Shown here one piece after another: positions 24,475-32,835 of a DNA stretch of 47,506 bases. Under the pieces are notes generated by a model. It was not told the origin of the DNA. It saw only the letters and a program-made list of their open reading frames with translations, and made no database searches. The DNA is from Baaleninema simplex PCC 7105. Its GTDB lineage: Bacteria; Cyanobacteriota; Cyanobacteriia; Cyanobacteriales; Geitlerinemataceae. Every line of letters starts with the position of its first letter. Positions within the stretch are counted from its first letter, which is position 1. Location of the stretch: contig NZ_KB235959.1 in assembly GCF_000332355.1 (NCBI RefSeq), positions 564,021 through 611,526 of the forward strand, written 5' to 3'. The position numbers and the translations under genes were made by a program.

Positions 24475-25584
24475 ATGTCGCGTCCCGTTCTTTACGTTGC
24501 CGTTACCAACCACGGTTTCGGTCATGCCGTCCGTGTCGCTTCCGTCGTCGCTGAAATCCAACGCCTCAACCCGGACGTTCTCGTGGCGATGGTGACGACC
24601 GCCCCCCGCTGGTTGCTCGAATCCTATATCGAAGGAGACTTTCTCTACCGCCCTCGCGCCCTCGATGTGGGAGTCGTTCAATCCGACAGCCTCAACATCG
24701 ACCGAGACGCCACCCTCGAGAAACTACAGGACATCCGACGTCGCCAAAACGACCTGATTGCCGCTGAAGTCAACTTCATCCGCCTCAACAACGTCAAACT
24801 CGTTCTCGCCGACATTCCCCCTCTCGCCGCCAAGATCGCTCGGGTTGCAGGGGTTCCGGGGTGGATGATGAGTAACTTCGGTTGGGACTTCATTTATCGC
24901 GACTGGGGGGGCGAATTCCTCGAGATTGCCGACTGGATTCGCGAATGTTTTCAGCAGTGCGATCGCCTGTTTCGCCTCCCGATGCACGAACCCCTCGCCG
25001 CCTTTCCCCACGTTACCGACACGGGACTAACTGGCGGAACTCCTCGCTATAGCATCGACGAACTACAGCAGTTACTCGGAATTACCGCACCGCGCGATCG
25101 CACGGCATTACTGAGTTTCGGCGGTTTGGGACTGCAAAAAATTCCCTACCGCGTCCTCGAACATTTTCCCGACTGGCTGTTTCTCACGTTCGACGCCAAC
25201 GCTCCAGATTTACCGAATCTCGTCAAACTGCTCGATATCGAACGTCGGATGGAGCGATCGCAGCGGATTCGTCCAGTGGATGTCATGCCTCTGTGCGATC
25301 GCGTCGTCTCTAAACCCGGTTTCAGCACCTTCGCCGAAGCCATGCGCCTCGAGGTTCCAGTCGTCTCCCTGACTCGCGAAGGATTCGCCGAAGCGCAACT
25401 GCTTCTCGACGGCTTACAAAACCGCGCCCCCCATCAAATTATCTCTCACGAGGAATTTCTTGCTGGGAACTGGGACTTTTTACGACAGCCCCTCAAACCG
25501 CCCAAAACTCCACATCGCTTTGCCAAAGACGGCAACGAAACGATTGCCCGTGCGGTTGTTGAATATTTCGAGAAACAGGCATAA
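24475..25584 (+). CDS. GT-B fold glycosyltransferase-like protein
   Basis: The 369-residue soluble protein opens with VLYVAVTNHGFGHAVRVASV, the typical start of the MGT/MurG-type GT-B fold with the GFGH loop, and has the C-terminal half PVDVMPLCDRVVSKPGFSTF with the SKPG loop where the nucleotide-sugar donor binds. The length is right for a single-domain GT-B enzyme. The sugar donor and acceptor are unknown. It is related to the UDP-glycosyltransferase-like proteins often annotated in cyanobacteria without a pathway. No operon partner is evident; the YjbQ gene follows by 41 bases and may be cotranscribed. Confidence 0.8.
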   Translation: MSRPVLYVAVTNHGFGHAVRVASVVAEIQRLNPDVLVAMVTTAPRWLLESYIEGDFLYRPRALDVGVVQSDSLNIDRDATLEKLQDIRRRQNDLIAAEVNFIRLNNVKLVLADIPPLAAKIARVAGVPGWMMSNFGWDFIYRDWGGEFLEIADWIRECFQQCDRLFRLPMHEPLAAFPHVTDTGLTGGTPRYSIDELQQLLGITAPRDRTALLSFGGLGLQKIPYRVLEHFPDWLFLTFDANAPDLPNLVKLLDIERRMERSQRIRPVDVMPLCDRVVSKPGFSTFAEAMRLEVPVVSLTREGFAEAQLLLDGLQNRAPHQIISHEEFLAGNWDFLRQPLKPPKTPHRFAKDGNETIARAVVEYFEKQA

Positions 25585-25625
25585 CCTTAAAATAAGTCCA
25601 AACTTAGCCGAACCCTGAAATCATC

Positions 25626-26054
25626 ATGCCAACTGTCACTCAACATTATCAAAAGTCTCTACGCATTCAAACTTCTGGAAAATCTCTACAAAAAATCACC
25701 TCACAAGTTCAAAATATCGTTAAAGAATCGGGAATCGAAACAGGGCTGTGTACCTTGTTTTTACGCCATACTTCAGCAAGTTTGATTATCCAAGAAAACG
25801 CCGATCCCGATGTTTTACGAGATTTAGAAAACTTTTTCTCAAAACTGGTTCCTGAAAGCGGACATTACATTCACAGCACTGAAGGTCCCGACGATATGCC
25901 CGCCCACATCCGCACGGCGATTACTCACACTTCCGAACAAATTCCAGTTTCTAGAGGGCGTTTAGTTTTAGGAACTTGGCAGGGAATTTACATTTGGGAA
26001 CATCGCAGCTTTTCTCACGCTCGCGAACTCGTGGTTCATATTAGTGGGAGTTAG
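25626..26054 (+). CDS. YjbQ family protein (UPF0047)
   Basis: The 142-residue protein is a full-length UPF0047/YjbQ member. Conserved residues are visible: H48 in LFLRHTSASLII, then NADPDV, H83 in YIHSTEG, DDMPAHIR (89-96) and GTWQGIYIWEHR (115-126), which together make the proposed metal and active site. Some members have weak thiamine-phosphate synthase activity; the true role is not settled. It follows the glycosyltransferase by 41 bases and is followed by a terminator. Confidence 0.9.
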   Translation: MPTVTQHYQKSLRIQTSGKSLQKITSQVQNIVKESGIETGLCTLFLRHTSASLIIQENADPDVLRDLENFFSKLVPESGHYIHSTEGPDDMPAHIRTAITHTSEQIPVSRGRLVLGTWQGIYIWEHRSFSHARELVVHISGS

Positions 26055-26076
26055 ATAAATTCTTAGATGTATTAGT

Positions 26077-26098
26077 GTGGGCTACGCCCACCTTTTTT
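26077..26098 (+). terminator. Rho-independent terminator after the YjbQ gene
   Basis: GTGGGC (26077-26082) pairs with GCCCAC (26086-26091), 3-base loop, followed by CTTTTTT. Confidence 0.8.
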
Positions 26099-26195
26099 AC
26101 AGGCGTTTCTCGATGTAAATTCAACGGATTGGAGATCTTTCATACCAAATTTTTTATCGAACAACATTATGTTGTTTTTTTGCACTTCCAAAGTA

Positions 26196-26300
26196 TAGCA
26201 ATCCTAAATCAGTTGCGAAATCTCAGACCTGTCAAACCCCGCCCCGCGTCGTACAGGCTTCCAGCCTGTGATTCTTTCCGTAAGTCAATTGGGATTGCTA
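26196..26300. mobile_element. 105-bp MITE of the TATAGCA family
   Basis: TAGCAATCC at 26196 is repeated inverted as GGATTGCTA ending 26300, with TA on both sides as expected for IS630-type target duplication. The interior has the palindrome ACAGGCTtccAGCCTGT. It shares its end sequence (GCAATCCTAAATCAGTTG) with the MITE at 8276-8404. Confidence 0.7.
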
Positions 26301-26307
26301 AAAATTT

Positions 26308-26700
26308 TTATTCCTGACTTTCTTCACTTTCTTCTTCAGATGCTGCTTTACGACTTTCACCACTTTCTTCTAAACCCAACCAACTTTTAGCTCGCTCCCA
26401 GAATGTCGTCGGACGACCTCGATGATGTTTGTACTGCTTTTCTAAATAACGAGTTTTACGTTTGTCTAGAGGAGTGGGGTGACTCCATCGTGTTTTAGAG
26501 AGCTTATCTTCAGTAAAAATTTTAGGTTTGAGTTCGTTTGGTTCAGTTTTATCGTTCCAACCAGAAACCGTAACGCTTCCCGCAATTCCACCGGCGATCG
26601 CTAACACAATACTCAATAACGGATCGTATCCCAGCAGCAGAAAAATGATGAGAAACGCCGAACCAAACTGAATTGCTAGAGTTAAATCGTGTTTTGACAT
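26308..26700 (-). CDS. Small membrane protein, hypothetical
   Basis: The 130-residue protein starts at the ATG 26700 (MSKHDLTLAIQFGSAFLIIF). Two hydrophobic stretches at about 9-24 and 29-45 form a hairpin (LAIQFGSAFLIIFLLL, LSIVLAIAGGIAGSV). The rest is basic and then acidic and serine rich (SRKAASEEESEESQE), likely cytoplasmic. I do not recognise the family. The DNA is AT-rich compared with the neighbours. It is convergent with the MITE region. Confidence 0.65.
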   Translation of the reverse strand: MSKHDLTLAIQFGSAFLIIFLLLGYDPLLSIVLAIAGGIAGSVTVSGWNDKTEPNELKPKIFTEDKLSKTRWSHPTPLDKRKTRYLEKQYKHHRGRPTTFWERAKSWLGLEESGESRKAASEEESEESQE

Positions 26701-26899
26701 TATTTTTTGAGTTTCAAGTTGATTAAGAAAAATATATCGATCTATATTTTTCTTTTTTATTTGTTTCAAATTATGTATTTTTTTTGAGGTACAGCAATAT
26801 TTTGCGAAAGTGTTAAATATTCCTTAAAAATCGTGCGTAATTTTTGAAGCTCGAGCTAAGCTCGCTGTATCAAACTTCACAATTTCAGGAGCATTAAGT

Positions 26900-27163
26900 A
26901 TGAACGAAGGCACAATTGGAGAAATTCGACTTTTTGCGGGAACCTTTGCGCCAAGAGATTGGGAATTTTGCAACGGACAAGTATTAGAAATCAATCAAAA
27001 TGTAGCGCTGTTTAGTATTCTTGGGAACAAGTACGGTGGTGATGGTCGCACGACTTTCGCCTTACCCAAGATCGCGCCAGTCCTGGGGGCAGAAACCGGG
27101 GCGACTTACGACGATCTCAACTATATTATCTGTATGAATGGATGGTATCCCTGCAGATCCTGA
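26900..27163 (+). CDS. Short phage tail-collar domain protein (MdpB-like)
   Basis: The 87-residue protein begins MNEGTIGEIRLFAGTFAPRD and contains the collar fold signature WEFCNGQVLEI and GGDGRTTFALPKI. The longer family members have 170-200 residues; here the second half is replaced by a short end, NYIICMNGWYPCRS, itself typical of family C termini, so this looks like a naturally short version rather than a broken gene. Members are found in phage tails and in contractile or secreted cyanobacterial complexes (microcystin-dependent protein B). No other tail genes are near. An AT-rich leader precedes it. Confidence 0.75.
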   Translation: MNEGTIGEIRLFAGTFAPRDWEFCNGQVLEINQNVALFSILGNKYGGDGRTTFALPKIAPVLGAETGATYDDLNYIICMNGWYPCRS

Positions 27164-27169
27164 TTAAGC

Positions 27170-27239
27170 GTTTAAGCTGAGCTTAAACATCGATCGAATC
27201 CTCGAACTTCCCAGGAATTCTCAAACCTGGGAGGTTCAG
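27170..27239. other. Two hairpins between convergent genes
   Basis: GTTTAAGC/GCTTAAAC (27170-27188, loop TGA) is a perfect 8-bp stem. A second stem pairs AACTTCCCAGG (27205-27215) with CCTGGGAGGTT (27226-27236), one G:U. They probably act as terminators or insulation between the collar gene and the convergent ATPase gene; neither has a long T run. Confidence 0.5.
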
Positions 27240-27331
27240 ATCTCTATCCGATCGCATTGTAAACCGTTAACTGAAACGCGATCGGAAAAAGTCGATCTAG
27301 GAAAGTCTCATCGAGAAATTCCTCAAAAGGT

Positions 27332-28879
27332 TCAGCCAACAGACGTCAACTGCATCTCGAGATTTTGTGTCGTGTCGATTTCCACAACTCTCGAGAGTTC
27401 GTCTTCCGTAAACCCCTCCGCTTTCGCCTGTTGACTGGCGAGTAAATCGGCGGTGGCGTCGGCGATATCTCCCGTTCGGCGATCGAGTCGATCGCGCAAC
27501 ACGGACATCGGTGCGGTACAGTGGAGAATCTGCACCGGAATCGAAGCGGCTTCGGCGCGATCGCACGCCATCTTTCGCCACTCTCGGCGATCGTACTTCG
27601 CGTCTAAAATAACCGTCCATCCCAACTTCGCCAACATCGCCCCCAACTCCGCCAGGCGATCGTAAGTGCGGCGACTCATCTCGAACGTATAAATCTCGTC
27701 GCTTCCCCGTTCGTCTAGGGGAATTCCCGCTAAATGCTTGCGAACCGCGTCCGATCGCACTTGTATCGCCCCCAAACGGCGCGCCAGTTGACGAGCTGTG
27801 GTACTTTTCCCCGAACCCGACAACCCCGACATCACGAACATTTTCCCCGAATGCGATCGCGTGTACTCCCACGCCAACCGATAATACTCAGACGCCGTTT
27901 TCGCCGCTTTCGCTTTCTCCTCCTCCGATACCGCCTCGTCATCGAGGAGAAACGACGTCACTTTCGCTCGCACGTAAGCCTGACGGCTCAGGTACAACGG
28001 TAACACTCGCAAGCCATCCCAGTCGCCCGTGCGTTCGATGTAAGTGTTGAGAAACGCGTTTCCGAGATCTCGCCTTCCCCTGGCTTCGCAATCCATCACC
28101 GTAAACGCCACGTCGTACATAACATCGACGAAGCGAAAGGGTTTGTTGAACTCGATGCAATCGAACAGTAAAATGCGATCGCCGTCGAGGGCGATGTTGC
28201 GAAGGTGTAAGTCGCCGTGACACTCGCGAATCTTGCGCTGGCGAACCCGCGACTCGAACCAATCCCGATGGCGATCGAACGTGCGATCGGTGTAAGCTTT
28301 GGTTTCGTCGAACTGTTGCTGGGTCTGAACTCGCCCGATATAGTTTTCCGTATAGCGATAGTTGTCGTCGATGGCTTCGCGAATTTGTTCGACCGTTCCG
28401 AATTCGAGAATTTCCTCGTTAACCGGAGCGTTAGCGTGGTAATCTGCGACGATGCGCCCCAACTGTTCCATTAAGCGTTCTGTGAGTTCCCCGCGATCGA
28501 GCAAATCTACAAACAGACAGTTCGGGGGAAACTGCTTCATCTTCAACGCATATTCAACAATGTCATCGTCGTCTCCCGATGCGTCTCCCAAAACGAAGCG
28601 ATCGCCCTTTTGAACGATTGGAAGTACGTCTAAATAGATTCCTGGCGCACCCCGTCGGTTCATCCGAAGTTCCTCGCGACAGAAATGTCGGCGTTTCTCC
28701 AGCGTCGAGTAATCGAGAAAGCCGAAATCGACAGGTTTCTTGAGTTTGTAGACGAACTCTCCTGTCAGCAACACGAAGGAGACGTGAGTTTGAATCAATT
28801 CGATCGCCTGCGTTACCGGATGGGGGTAAAACTCCGGTTTCAGCATTTGCTGGACGAGAGGAGGGAGAGAGGCTGACAT
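27332..28879 (-). CDS. Bifunctional aminoglycoside phosphotransferase-like / ATP-binding protein
   Basis: The 515-residue protein fuses two parts. The N-terminal half (about 1-330) is a kinase-like phosphotransferase fold with the catalytic HGDLHLRN (221-228) and metal-binding LFDCIEFN (238-245). The C-terminal half is a P-loop kinase with Walker A SGLSGSGKST (351-360). This two-domain protein (COG2187 plus COG0645) is common in cyanobacteria and proteobacteria; the small molecule it acts on is unknown, and it should not be read as drug resistance. It is monocistronic, followed by the hairpins at 27170-27239 and preceded by repeats and a divergent secreted protein. Confidence 0.85.
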   Translation of the reverse strand: MSASLPPLVQQMLKPEFYPHPVTQAIELIQTHVSFVLLTGEFVYKLKKPVDFGFLDYSTLEKRRHFCREELRMNRRGAPGIYLDVLPIVQKGDRFVLGDASGDDDDIVEYALKMKQFPPNCLFVDLLDRGELTERLMEQLGRIVADYHANAPVNEEILEFGTVEQIREAIDDNYRYTENYIGRVQTQQQFDETKAYTDRTFDRHRDWFESRVRQRKIRECHGDLHLRNIALDGDRILLFDCIEFNKPFRFVDVMYDVAFTVMDCEARGRRDLGNAFLNTYIERTGDWDGLRVLPLYLSRQAYVRAKVTSFLLDDEAVSEEEKAKAAKTASEYYRLAWEYTRSHSGKMFVMSGLSGSGKSTTARQLARRLGAIQVRSDAVRKHLAGIPLDERGSDEIYTFEMSRRTYDRLAELGAMLAKLGWTVILDAKYDRREWRKMACDRAEAASIPVQILHCTAPMSVLRDRLDRRTGDIADATADLLASQQAKAEGFTEDELSRVVEIDTTQNLEMQLTSVG

Positions 28880-28983
28880 AGTTGTTGATGGAGAGGGAGC
28901 AAGGAAGCTTTTTCAGTGAAGAGGAAAGAGAGAAGAGTGAAGAGTGGGGAGTTCTCCTCATCTCATCATCTCATTATCACTGA

Positions 28984-29011
28984 TGACTGGTGACTGGTGA
29001 CTGGTGACTGT
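28984..29011. repeat. Heptanucleotide tandem repeat TGACTGG (about x4)
   Basis: Three perfect copies and one with a last-base change. Comparable heptamer arrays occur at 13664 and 39628. Confidence 0.85.
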
Positions 29012-29077
29012 TTTCATCACCTCACCTCCAGATTCGCGATACACTGACGATCGCACGGTATCTTCACGTTATTTTCT

Positions 29078-29512
29078 ATGGGTAACTTCCAAAAGTTAAA
29101 AGCGATCGCCGCGACTTGTGCGATCGTCGTGTTGTCTTGGCTGTGGACGCCAACCGCCTTCGCCTTGGTTCCCGTCGAACTCTCCGATCTCTCTTATCAC
29201 GAATGTCCGCCAGCCCTCTCAGAAGGGGCGGTAGTGAGCGGTTCGATGCAAGCAGCGAACTGTTTTATCGTCACGGGAAAGGCGGAAAATAAATCGGGAA
29301 AACCCGTCGTCAACGCCGATATTTTCGGACGCATCTACGACGCCAACCATAACAACGTTTTCCCCAACCGCACGCGACTCGGGGCGATCGATGAGGTTCC
29401 CCCCGGCGTCAGTGATTTTGAGTTACAGATTACAGTCGCCGCAAACCAACCGCTCCCCCTTCAATTCGAGCAGTTTAAAGCTTCTGGCTTTACGGGGCGC
29501 GTTCGCCGTTAA
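29078..29512 (+). CDS. Secreted hypothetical protein
   Basis: The 144-residue protein has a signal peptide (MGNFQKLKAIAATCAIVVLS, core to TAFA near residue 29) and a mature beta-rich domain with two cysteines (HECPPALSEG, ANCFIVTG) that could form a disulfide. The body (VTGKAENKSGKPVVNADIFG, GRIYDANHNNVFPNRTR) suggests an immunoglobulin-like fold of the FxLYD type. I do not recognise the specific family. It is divergent from the APH/ATPase gene. Confidence 0.7.
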   Translation: MGNFQKLKAIAATCAIVVLSWLWTPTAFALVPVELSDLSYHECPPALSEGAVVSGSMQAANCFIVTGKAENKSGKPVVNADIFGRIYDANHNNVFPNRTRLGAIDEVPPGVSDFELQITVAANQPLPLQFEQFKASGFTGRVRR

Positions 29513-29672
29513 TTCAATTGTTTTGATTTTTTTGTTCGACCTTCATCGGGCTTCGGTCGATGGGGGTTGACCCGTCCCGTTTTCGGCGCTAGAATATAAG
29601 TATAATTATATGGCCTATCTCGTCCATATACTTGATTTTTTAATCATCAACAATATTCATAAAAATCCAACT

Positions 29673-29704
29673 AAAAAGAAGAGGCGGAACCGAGACGCCG
29701 CCTC
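29673..29704 (-). terminator. Rho-independent terminator after yggT
   Basis: On the minus strand GAGGCGG and CCGCCTC form a 7-bp stem (ends 29681-29687 and 29698-29704), followed by TTCTTTTT (29680-29673). It lies 43 bases after the YggT stop. Confidence 0.8.
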
Positions 29705-29746
29705 GATCGAACCGGAAAAACTTCTCAACCTGAATTAAAGCGCCGA

Positions 29747-30025
29747 TTAAACCAACTGCATCAAGACAGAAGGAACCAGGGATTGAACCACTTGAAGCAG
29801 TAAGATAGCGATAATCGGGGAAAAGTCCAAACCGCCCAAGGGAGGAATAATCGATCGAAACAGATTGAGGTAGGGATCGGTTAATTGAGAGAGAATCGAG
29901 AACGGCGGATCGTACCAGTTGACGTTGGGAAACCAGCTCAACAGAATCCGAATAATCAGCAGAGCAAAATAAATATTTAAGAACGTAACCAACGTTTGCG
30001 TCAGCAACAGAACGATCGAAGACAT
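29747..30025 (-). CDS. YggT family membrane protein
   Basis: The 92-residue protein starts MSSIVLLLTQTLVTFLNIYF at 30025 (an upstream in-frame ATG at 30070 adds 15 residues without family similarity). It has two hydrophobic segments, about 3-25 and 65-85, and the YggT signature LLIIRILLSWFPNVNWYDPP then LTDPYLNLFRSIIPPLGG. In cyanobacteria and plastids this family is linked to thylakoid and cell-division organisation (CCB3-like). Length is normal. Confidence 0.9.
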   Translation of the reverse strand: MSSIVLLLTQTLVTFLNIYFALLIIRILLSWFPNVNWYDPPFSILSQLTDPYLNLFRSIIPPLGGLDFSPIIAILLLQVVQSLVPSVLMQLV

Positions 30026-30127
30026 AATCTTAAAGGTTGAACTCGCGTCTGGACAGGGTGAAGTTCGCAATTCACTTTATCCAGTGTACTCGATCGCCAC
30101 TCAAGTAAGAGGTTCGGTTCACCAAAC

Positions 30128-30182
30128 CCCGGCAGGATGCTCCGCTTCTAATCTCTGATTGAAGCGCGGGAGGAATGCCGGG
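30128..30182. other. Structured region ahead of the second tnpB element
   Basis: CCCGGCA (30128-30134) pairs with TGCCGGG (30176-30182), enclosing a second stem GCTTC/GAAGC (30144-30148 and 30161-30165) around the loop TAATCTCTGATT. It lies 54 bases before tnpB and is likely the left end of the element. Confidence 0.55.
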
Positions 30183-30235
30183 ACAGCAACTTTAAGACTT
30201 GCGCGGCAACCCTCAAATAATAGTACAATTATCGC

Positions 30236-31411
30236 ATGGAACAAATCCTGACTGTCGTTTGCCAGTTAAAGGCCACCGCCGAGCAAAGTGCCGCCCTCTT
30301 GCGAGTTGCACAAGCATTTGCCGCAGCCTGTAACCTTACAAACTCTGTCGTTCGTCCGGCTGTGACCAGCAAAACAACAATTCAGTCGTTGGTCTATCGG
30401 CAACTGCGAGAATCCTTCGGACTGAGTGCCAATCTTGCGGTTCGGGCCTGTGCGCGAGTCGCCGCAAACCGAAAAACGGCAAAGGCAAAAGGGCGCGAAG
30501 TCAACGCATTCAAACCCACCAGTGTCGATTACGATGCGAGAGTGTTTTCATTCCGGGAAGACGATTGGACGGTTAGCCTTTCTACAACGAGTGGGCGGGT
30601 TCGAGTCCCCATCGTTGCCGCCCCTTACCAGAAAGGGAAACTGAGCGAACAAAAGCCGACTTCGGCGCAACTGTGCAAGCATCGCGACGGTCTGTATTAT
30701 CTCCACATCCAGGTCAAAAGGTCAGCGCCAGAAATGTGCGATTCGCAAAGTGCTGTGGGTGTGGATCTGGGACGCCGCGACATTGCCGTAACGTCAAAAG
30801 GGCAGCGCTGGAACGGCAAAGACATTCAGGAAAAGCGAGACAAGTACGCTCGCGTTCGGGCGTCGCTCCAAAAAAAAGCCTCGAAAGGCACAAGGTCAAC
30901 TCGCCGTCGGGCGAGACAGGTCTTGAAACGGCTGTCGGGCAAGGAGCGACGCTACCAACAATGGCTAAATCATAATATCAGTCGTCAGATCGTCGATTTT
31001 GCGAAACAGCAAGGCCTATTTATTGCCATCGAAGACCTTTCCGGGATTCGAGAGCGAACCAACCAACAGCCTCGCAACCAAACCGAACGCCGCCGCTCGA
31101 ATAGCTGGGCGTTTTATCAGTTGCGGCAATTTCTGTCTTACAAGGGAATAACTGAAGGCGTGTTGGTGCTTGCCGTGCCGCCTGCTTATAGCAGCCAAAC
31201 GTGCCATCACTGCCTGCATATCCATCCGGTCAAAGGAAAGTCCTATCGTCAGGGTAAGACGTTTCGATGCGGGAATTGTGGCTGGCTTGGCGATGCTGAC
31301 GACAATGGTTCCAAGGTTATCGAATTGATTGGGGTCGCCGTAAACCGGCCCGGAGGTTCGGGGCTGTTTTGCAGTCTCAGGGCTACGGAAAGCCATTTAT
31401 CTATCGCTTAG
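30236..31411 (+). CDS. tnpB: TnpB RNA-guided nuclease, zinc-ribbon type
   Basis: The 391-residue protein appears complete. RuvC D lies in AVGVDLGRRDIAV (about 180), E in LFIAIEDLSGIRER (about 263), and D in GDADDNGSKVIEL (about 360). The zinc ribbon is intact: CHHC at about 324, then CGNC at about 345. The helical insert KASKGTRSTRRRARQVLKRL lies between the first two motifs. It starts at the ATG 30236, right after a plausible minus-10 box (TATCGC region is weak). The element sits between yggT and the ytxH gene without breaking either. It belongs to a different subgroup from the tnpB copies at 12046 and at the window edges. Confidence 0.9.
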   Translation: MEQILTVVCQLKATAEQSAALLRVAQAFAAACNLTNSVVRPAVTSKTTIQSLVYRQLRESFGLSANLAVRACARVAANRKTAKAKGREVNAFKPTSVDYDARVFSFREDDWTVSLSTTSGRVRVPIVAAPYQKGKLSEQKPTSAQLCKHRDGLYYLHIQVKRSAPEMCDSQSAVGVDLGRRDIAVTSKGQRWNGKDIQEKRDKYARVRASLQKKASKGTRSTRRRARQVLKRLSGKERRYQQWLNHNISRQIVDFAKQQGLFIAIEDLSGIRERTNQQPRNQTERRRSNSWAFYQLRQFLSYKGITEGVLVLAVPPAYSSQTCHHCLHIHPVKGKSYRQGKTFRCGNCGWLGDADDNGSKVIELIGVAVNRPGGSGLFCSLRATESHLSIA

Positions 31412-31424
31412 CGATGATGAATGG
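31393..31424. repeat. Right-end hairpin containing the tnpB stop codon
   Basis: CCATTTATC...ATCGC pairs with GCGAT...GATGAATGG across a loop of TTA, with one bulged T and one G:U. The tnpB stop TAG (31409-31411) falls in the loop. Right ends of this kind normally form the 3' part of the TnpB guide RNA. Confidence 0.65.
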
Positions 31425-31455
31425 TAGTTTACCCACCGCCACCGGCGAGCAACCG

Positions 31456-31779
31456 CTAACGTTCTTCGAGTTGTGACGGTTCGCGATCGCCTCTGGCATT
31501 GCCGTTGACGACGTGAAGTTGTTCGCGCACGTCGTCGATGGTTTCGTTGAGTTGCGCGATTTTATCTTCGAGGGTACGTCGAGCCGACTCCATACCCTCA
31601 CTTCCCGCCAGACGTTCCCCCCGCGTTCCCTCAGCGGGAAGGGTGCGGCGATCGTCGTCGTTTAACGTTGTATTCGAGGATTGGCGAGACGCCAGCAACG
31701 CCCCAACAACACCGCCGATAACGCCACCAAAGACGGCTCCAGCCAAAAAACCACCTGTAAAACCACTGCGATCGCTCAT
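31456..31779 (-). CDS. YtxH-domain membrane protein
   Basis: The 107-residue protein starts MSDRSGFTGGFLAGAVFGGV at 31779 (an upstream in-frame ATG adds 22 arginine-rich residues that are unlikely). The glycine-rich hydrophobic segment (about 7-29, GGVIGGVVGALLASR) is the YtxH signature. A long amphipathic helix follows, ARRTLEDKIAQLNETIDDVR. Such proteins are small membrane anchors, often linked to stress or to coiled-coil partners; function is unknown. It is convergent with the tnpB element. Confidence 0.8.
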   Translation of the reverse strand: MSDRSGFTGGFLAGAVFGGVIGGVVGALLASRQSSNTTLNDDDRRTLPAEGTRGERLAGSEGMESARRTLEDKIAQLNETIDDVREQLHVVNGNARGDREPSQLEER

Positions 31780-31871
31780 GACCTTATCTCTCCAGTTCCA
31801 TCTATTTCTAGAGTACCGTGTCGCGCGGGGCTCGTAGCGATTCAACGGGTTGCGCCCTCAAATTGCAGTTG

Positions 31872-32528
31872 TCAAGTTCCAAACGTGCGATCGCCCGCAT
31901 CCCCCAACCCCGGAACGATAAACCCGCGATCGTCGATCGCCGGATCGATCGTAGCCGTATACACCACCAACCCCGGATAAGCTTCGTTCAAACGCTGTAA
32001 CGCAGGCGGTGCGGCGACGACAGATACCACGCGCACCCGTTCGATGGCGATTCCCCGTTTCGTCAACTGCGCCATCGTTTCCGTCATCGTTCCCCCCGTC
32101 GCCAACATCGGTTCGCTGATGACGACGTGAGTGTTATTGGGAAACCGTTCGGGGAGTTTGTTGAGATAACAGTGAGCCTCCAAAGTTTCCTCATCGCGTA
32201 CCATTCCGAAGTGATATACCGACGACGCCGGTAACACCTCTTGCATCCCGTCGAGGAGCGCCAAACCCGCCCGCAAAACGGGTACGATCGCCAACGGAAC
32301 ATCCGATCGCACCATCGTTCCCTCACAGGGAGCTAACGGCGTGTTTACCGTCACTTGCTGCACCGGGAGCCATTCCCGAATCGCTTCGTAAGTAAGCCAA
32401 CGTCCCAATTCCTTCATCGCCGTGCGAAACAGCGGCGTCGGTGTCGAAGCTTCCCGCGAGAGGGTGAGCCAGTTTTGAATTAGAGGATGGGGGGGAACGT
32501 AAACGCGAAGTTTAGAAGTCTCGGACAT
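31872..32528 (-). CDS. upp: Uracil phosphoribosyltransferase
   Basis: The 218-residue enzyme converts uracil and PRPP to UMP in the pyrimidine salvage pathway. The PRPP loop EPMLATGGTM spans 139-148 (the family norm is DPMLATGGS, so the first residue is E here). The uracil-binding end is present as DPAIDDRGFIVPGLGDAGDR. Length is slightly above the family mean. Divergent from hom. Complete and typical. Confidence 0.95.
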   Translation of the reverse strand: MSETSKLRVYVPPHPLIQNWLTLSREASTPTPLFRTAMKELGRWLTYEAIREWLPVQQVTVNTPLAPCEGTMVRSDVPLAIVPVLRAGLALLDGMQEVLPASSVYHFGMVRDEETLEAHCYLNKLPERFPNNTHVVISEPMLATGGTMTETMAQLTKRGIAIERVRVVSVVAAPPALQRLNEAYPGLVVYTATIDPAIDDRGFIVPGLGDAGDRTFGT

Positions 32529-32835
32529 TATTTAAGTGGAGCGTAAACGACAAAGAACGCCGAATTATTCTAACTTGCAGCCTAACGAGTCAGCGCGAGA
32601 TCTCTAGTCGAACAGTACGCCAAATCGGGCGCGATCGCGGCGAGGCGGGCGACCAACACCCCAATATTGGGGTAGAATTCTTGCAGACTCACGACGAGCG
32701 ATCGAGTGCGAACTTTCCCACACCCGCCACGAGTCGTTCCAGTTTCGACCCGGTTCGAATCCCATCGAACGGGAAATCTTCATCTCGAAATGACGAGTGA
32801 GTCGAATTAGTCGAATTGAGGCGTTTCAGCGAACA
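32529..32835. other. Divergent promoter region between upp and hom
   Basis: About 300 bases. A palindrome CCCCAATATTGGGG (32651-32664) sits near the middle; its role is unknown. A tRNA-like TTCGAAT loop near 32752 has no matching stems. Confidence 0.4.

Noticed and set aside
26075-26317. An 80-codon frame after the YjbQ gene
   Set aside because: It contains the YjbQ terminator and most of a MITE, and shows no protein-like composition.
32735-32775. A tRNA-like GGTTCGAATCCC string
   Set aside because: The bases on both sides do not form a T stem and there is no acceptor or anticodon arm on either strand.
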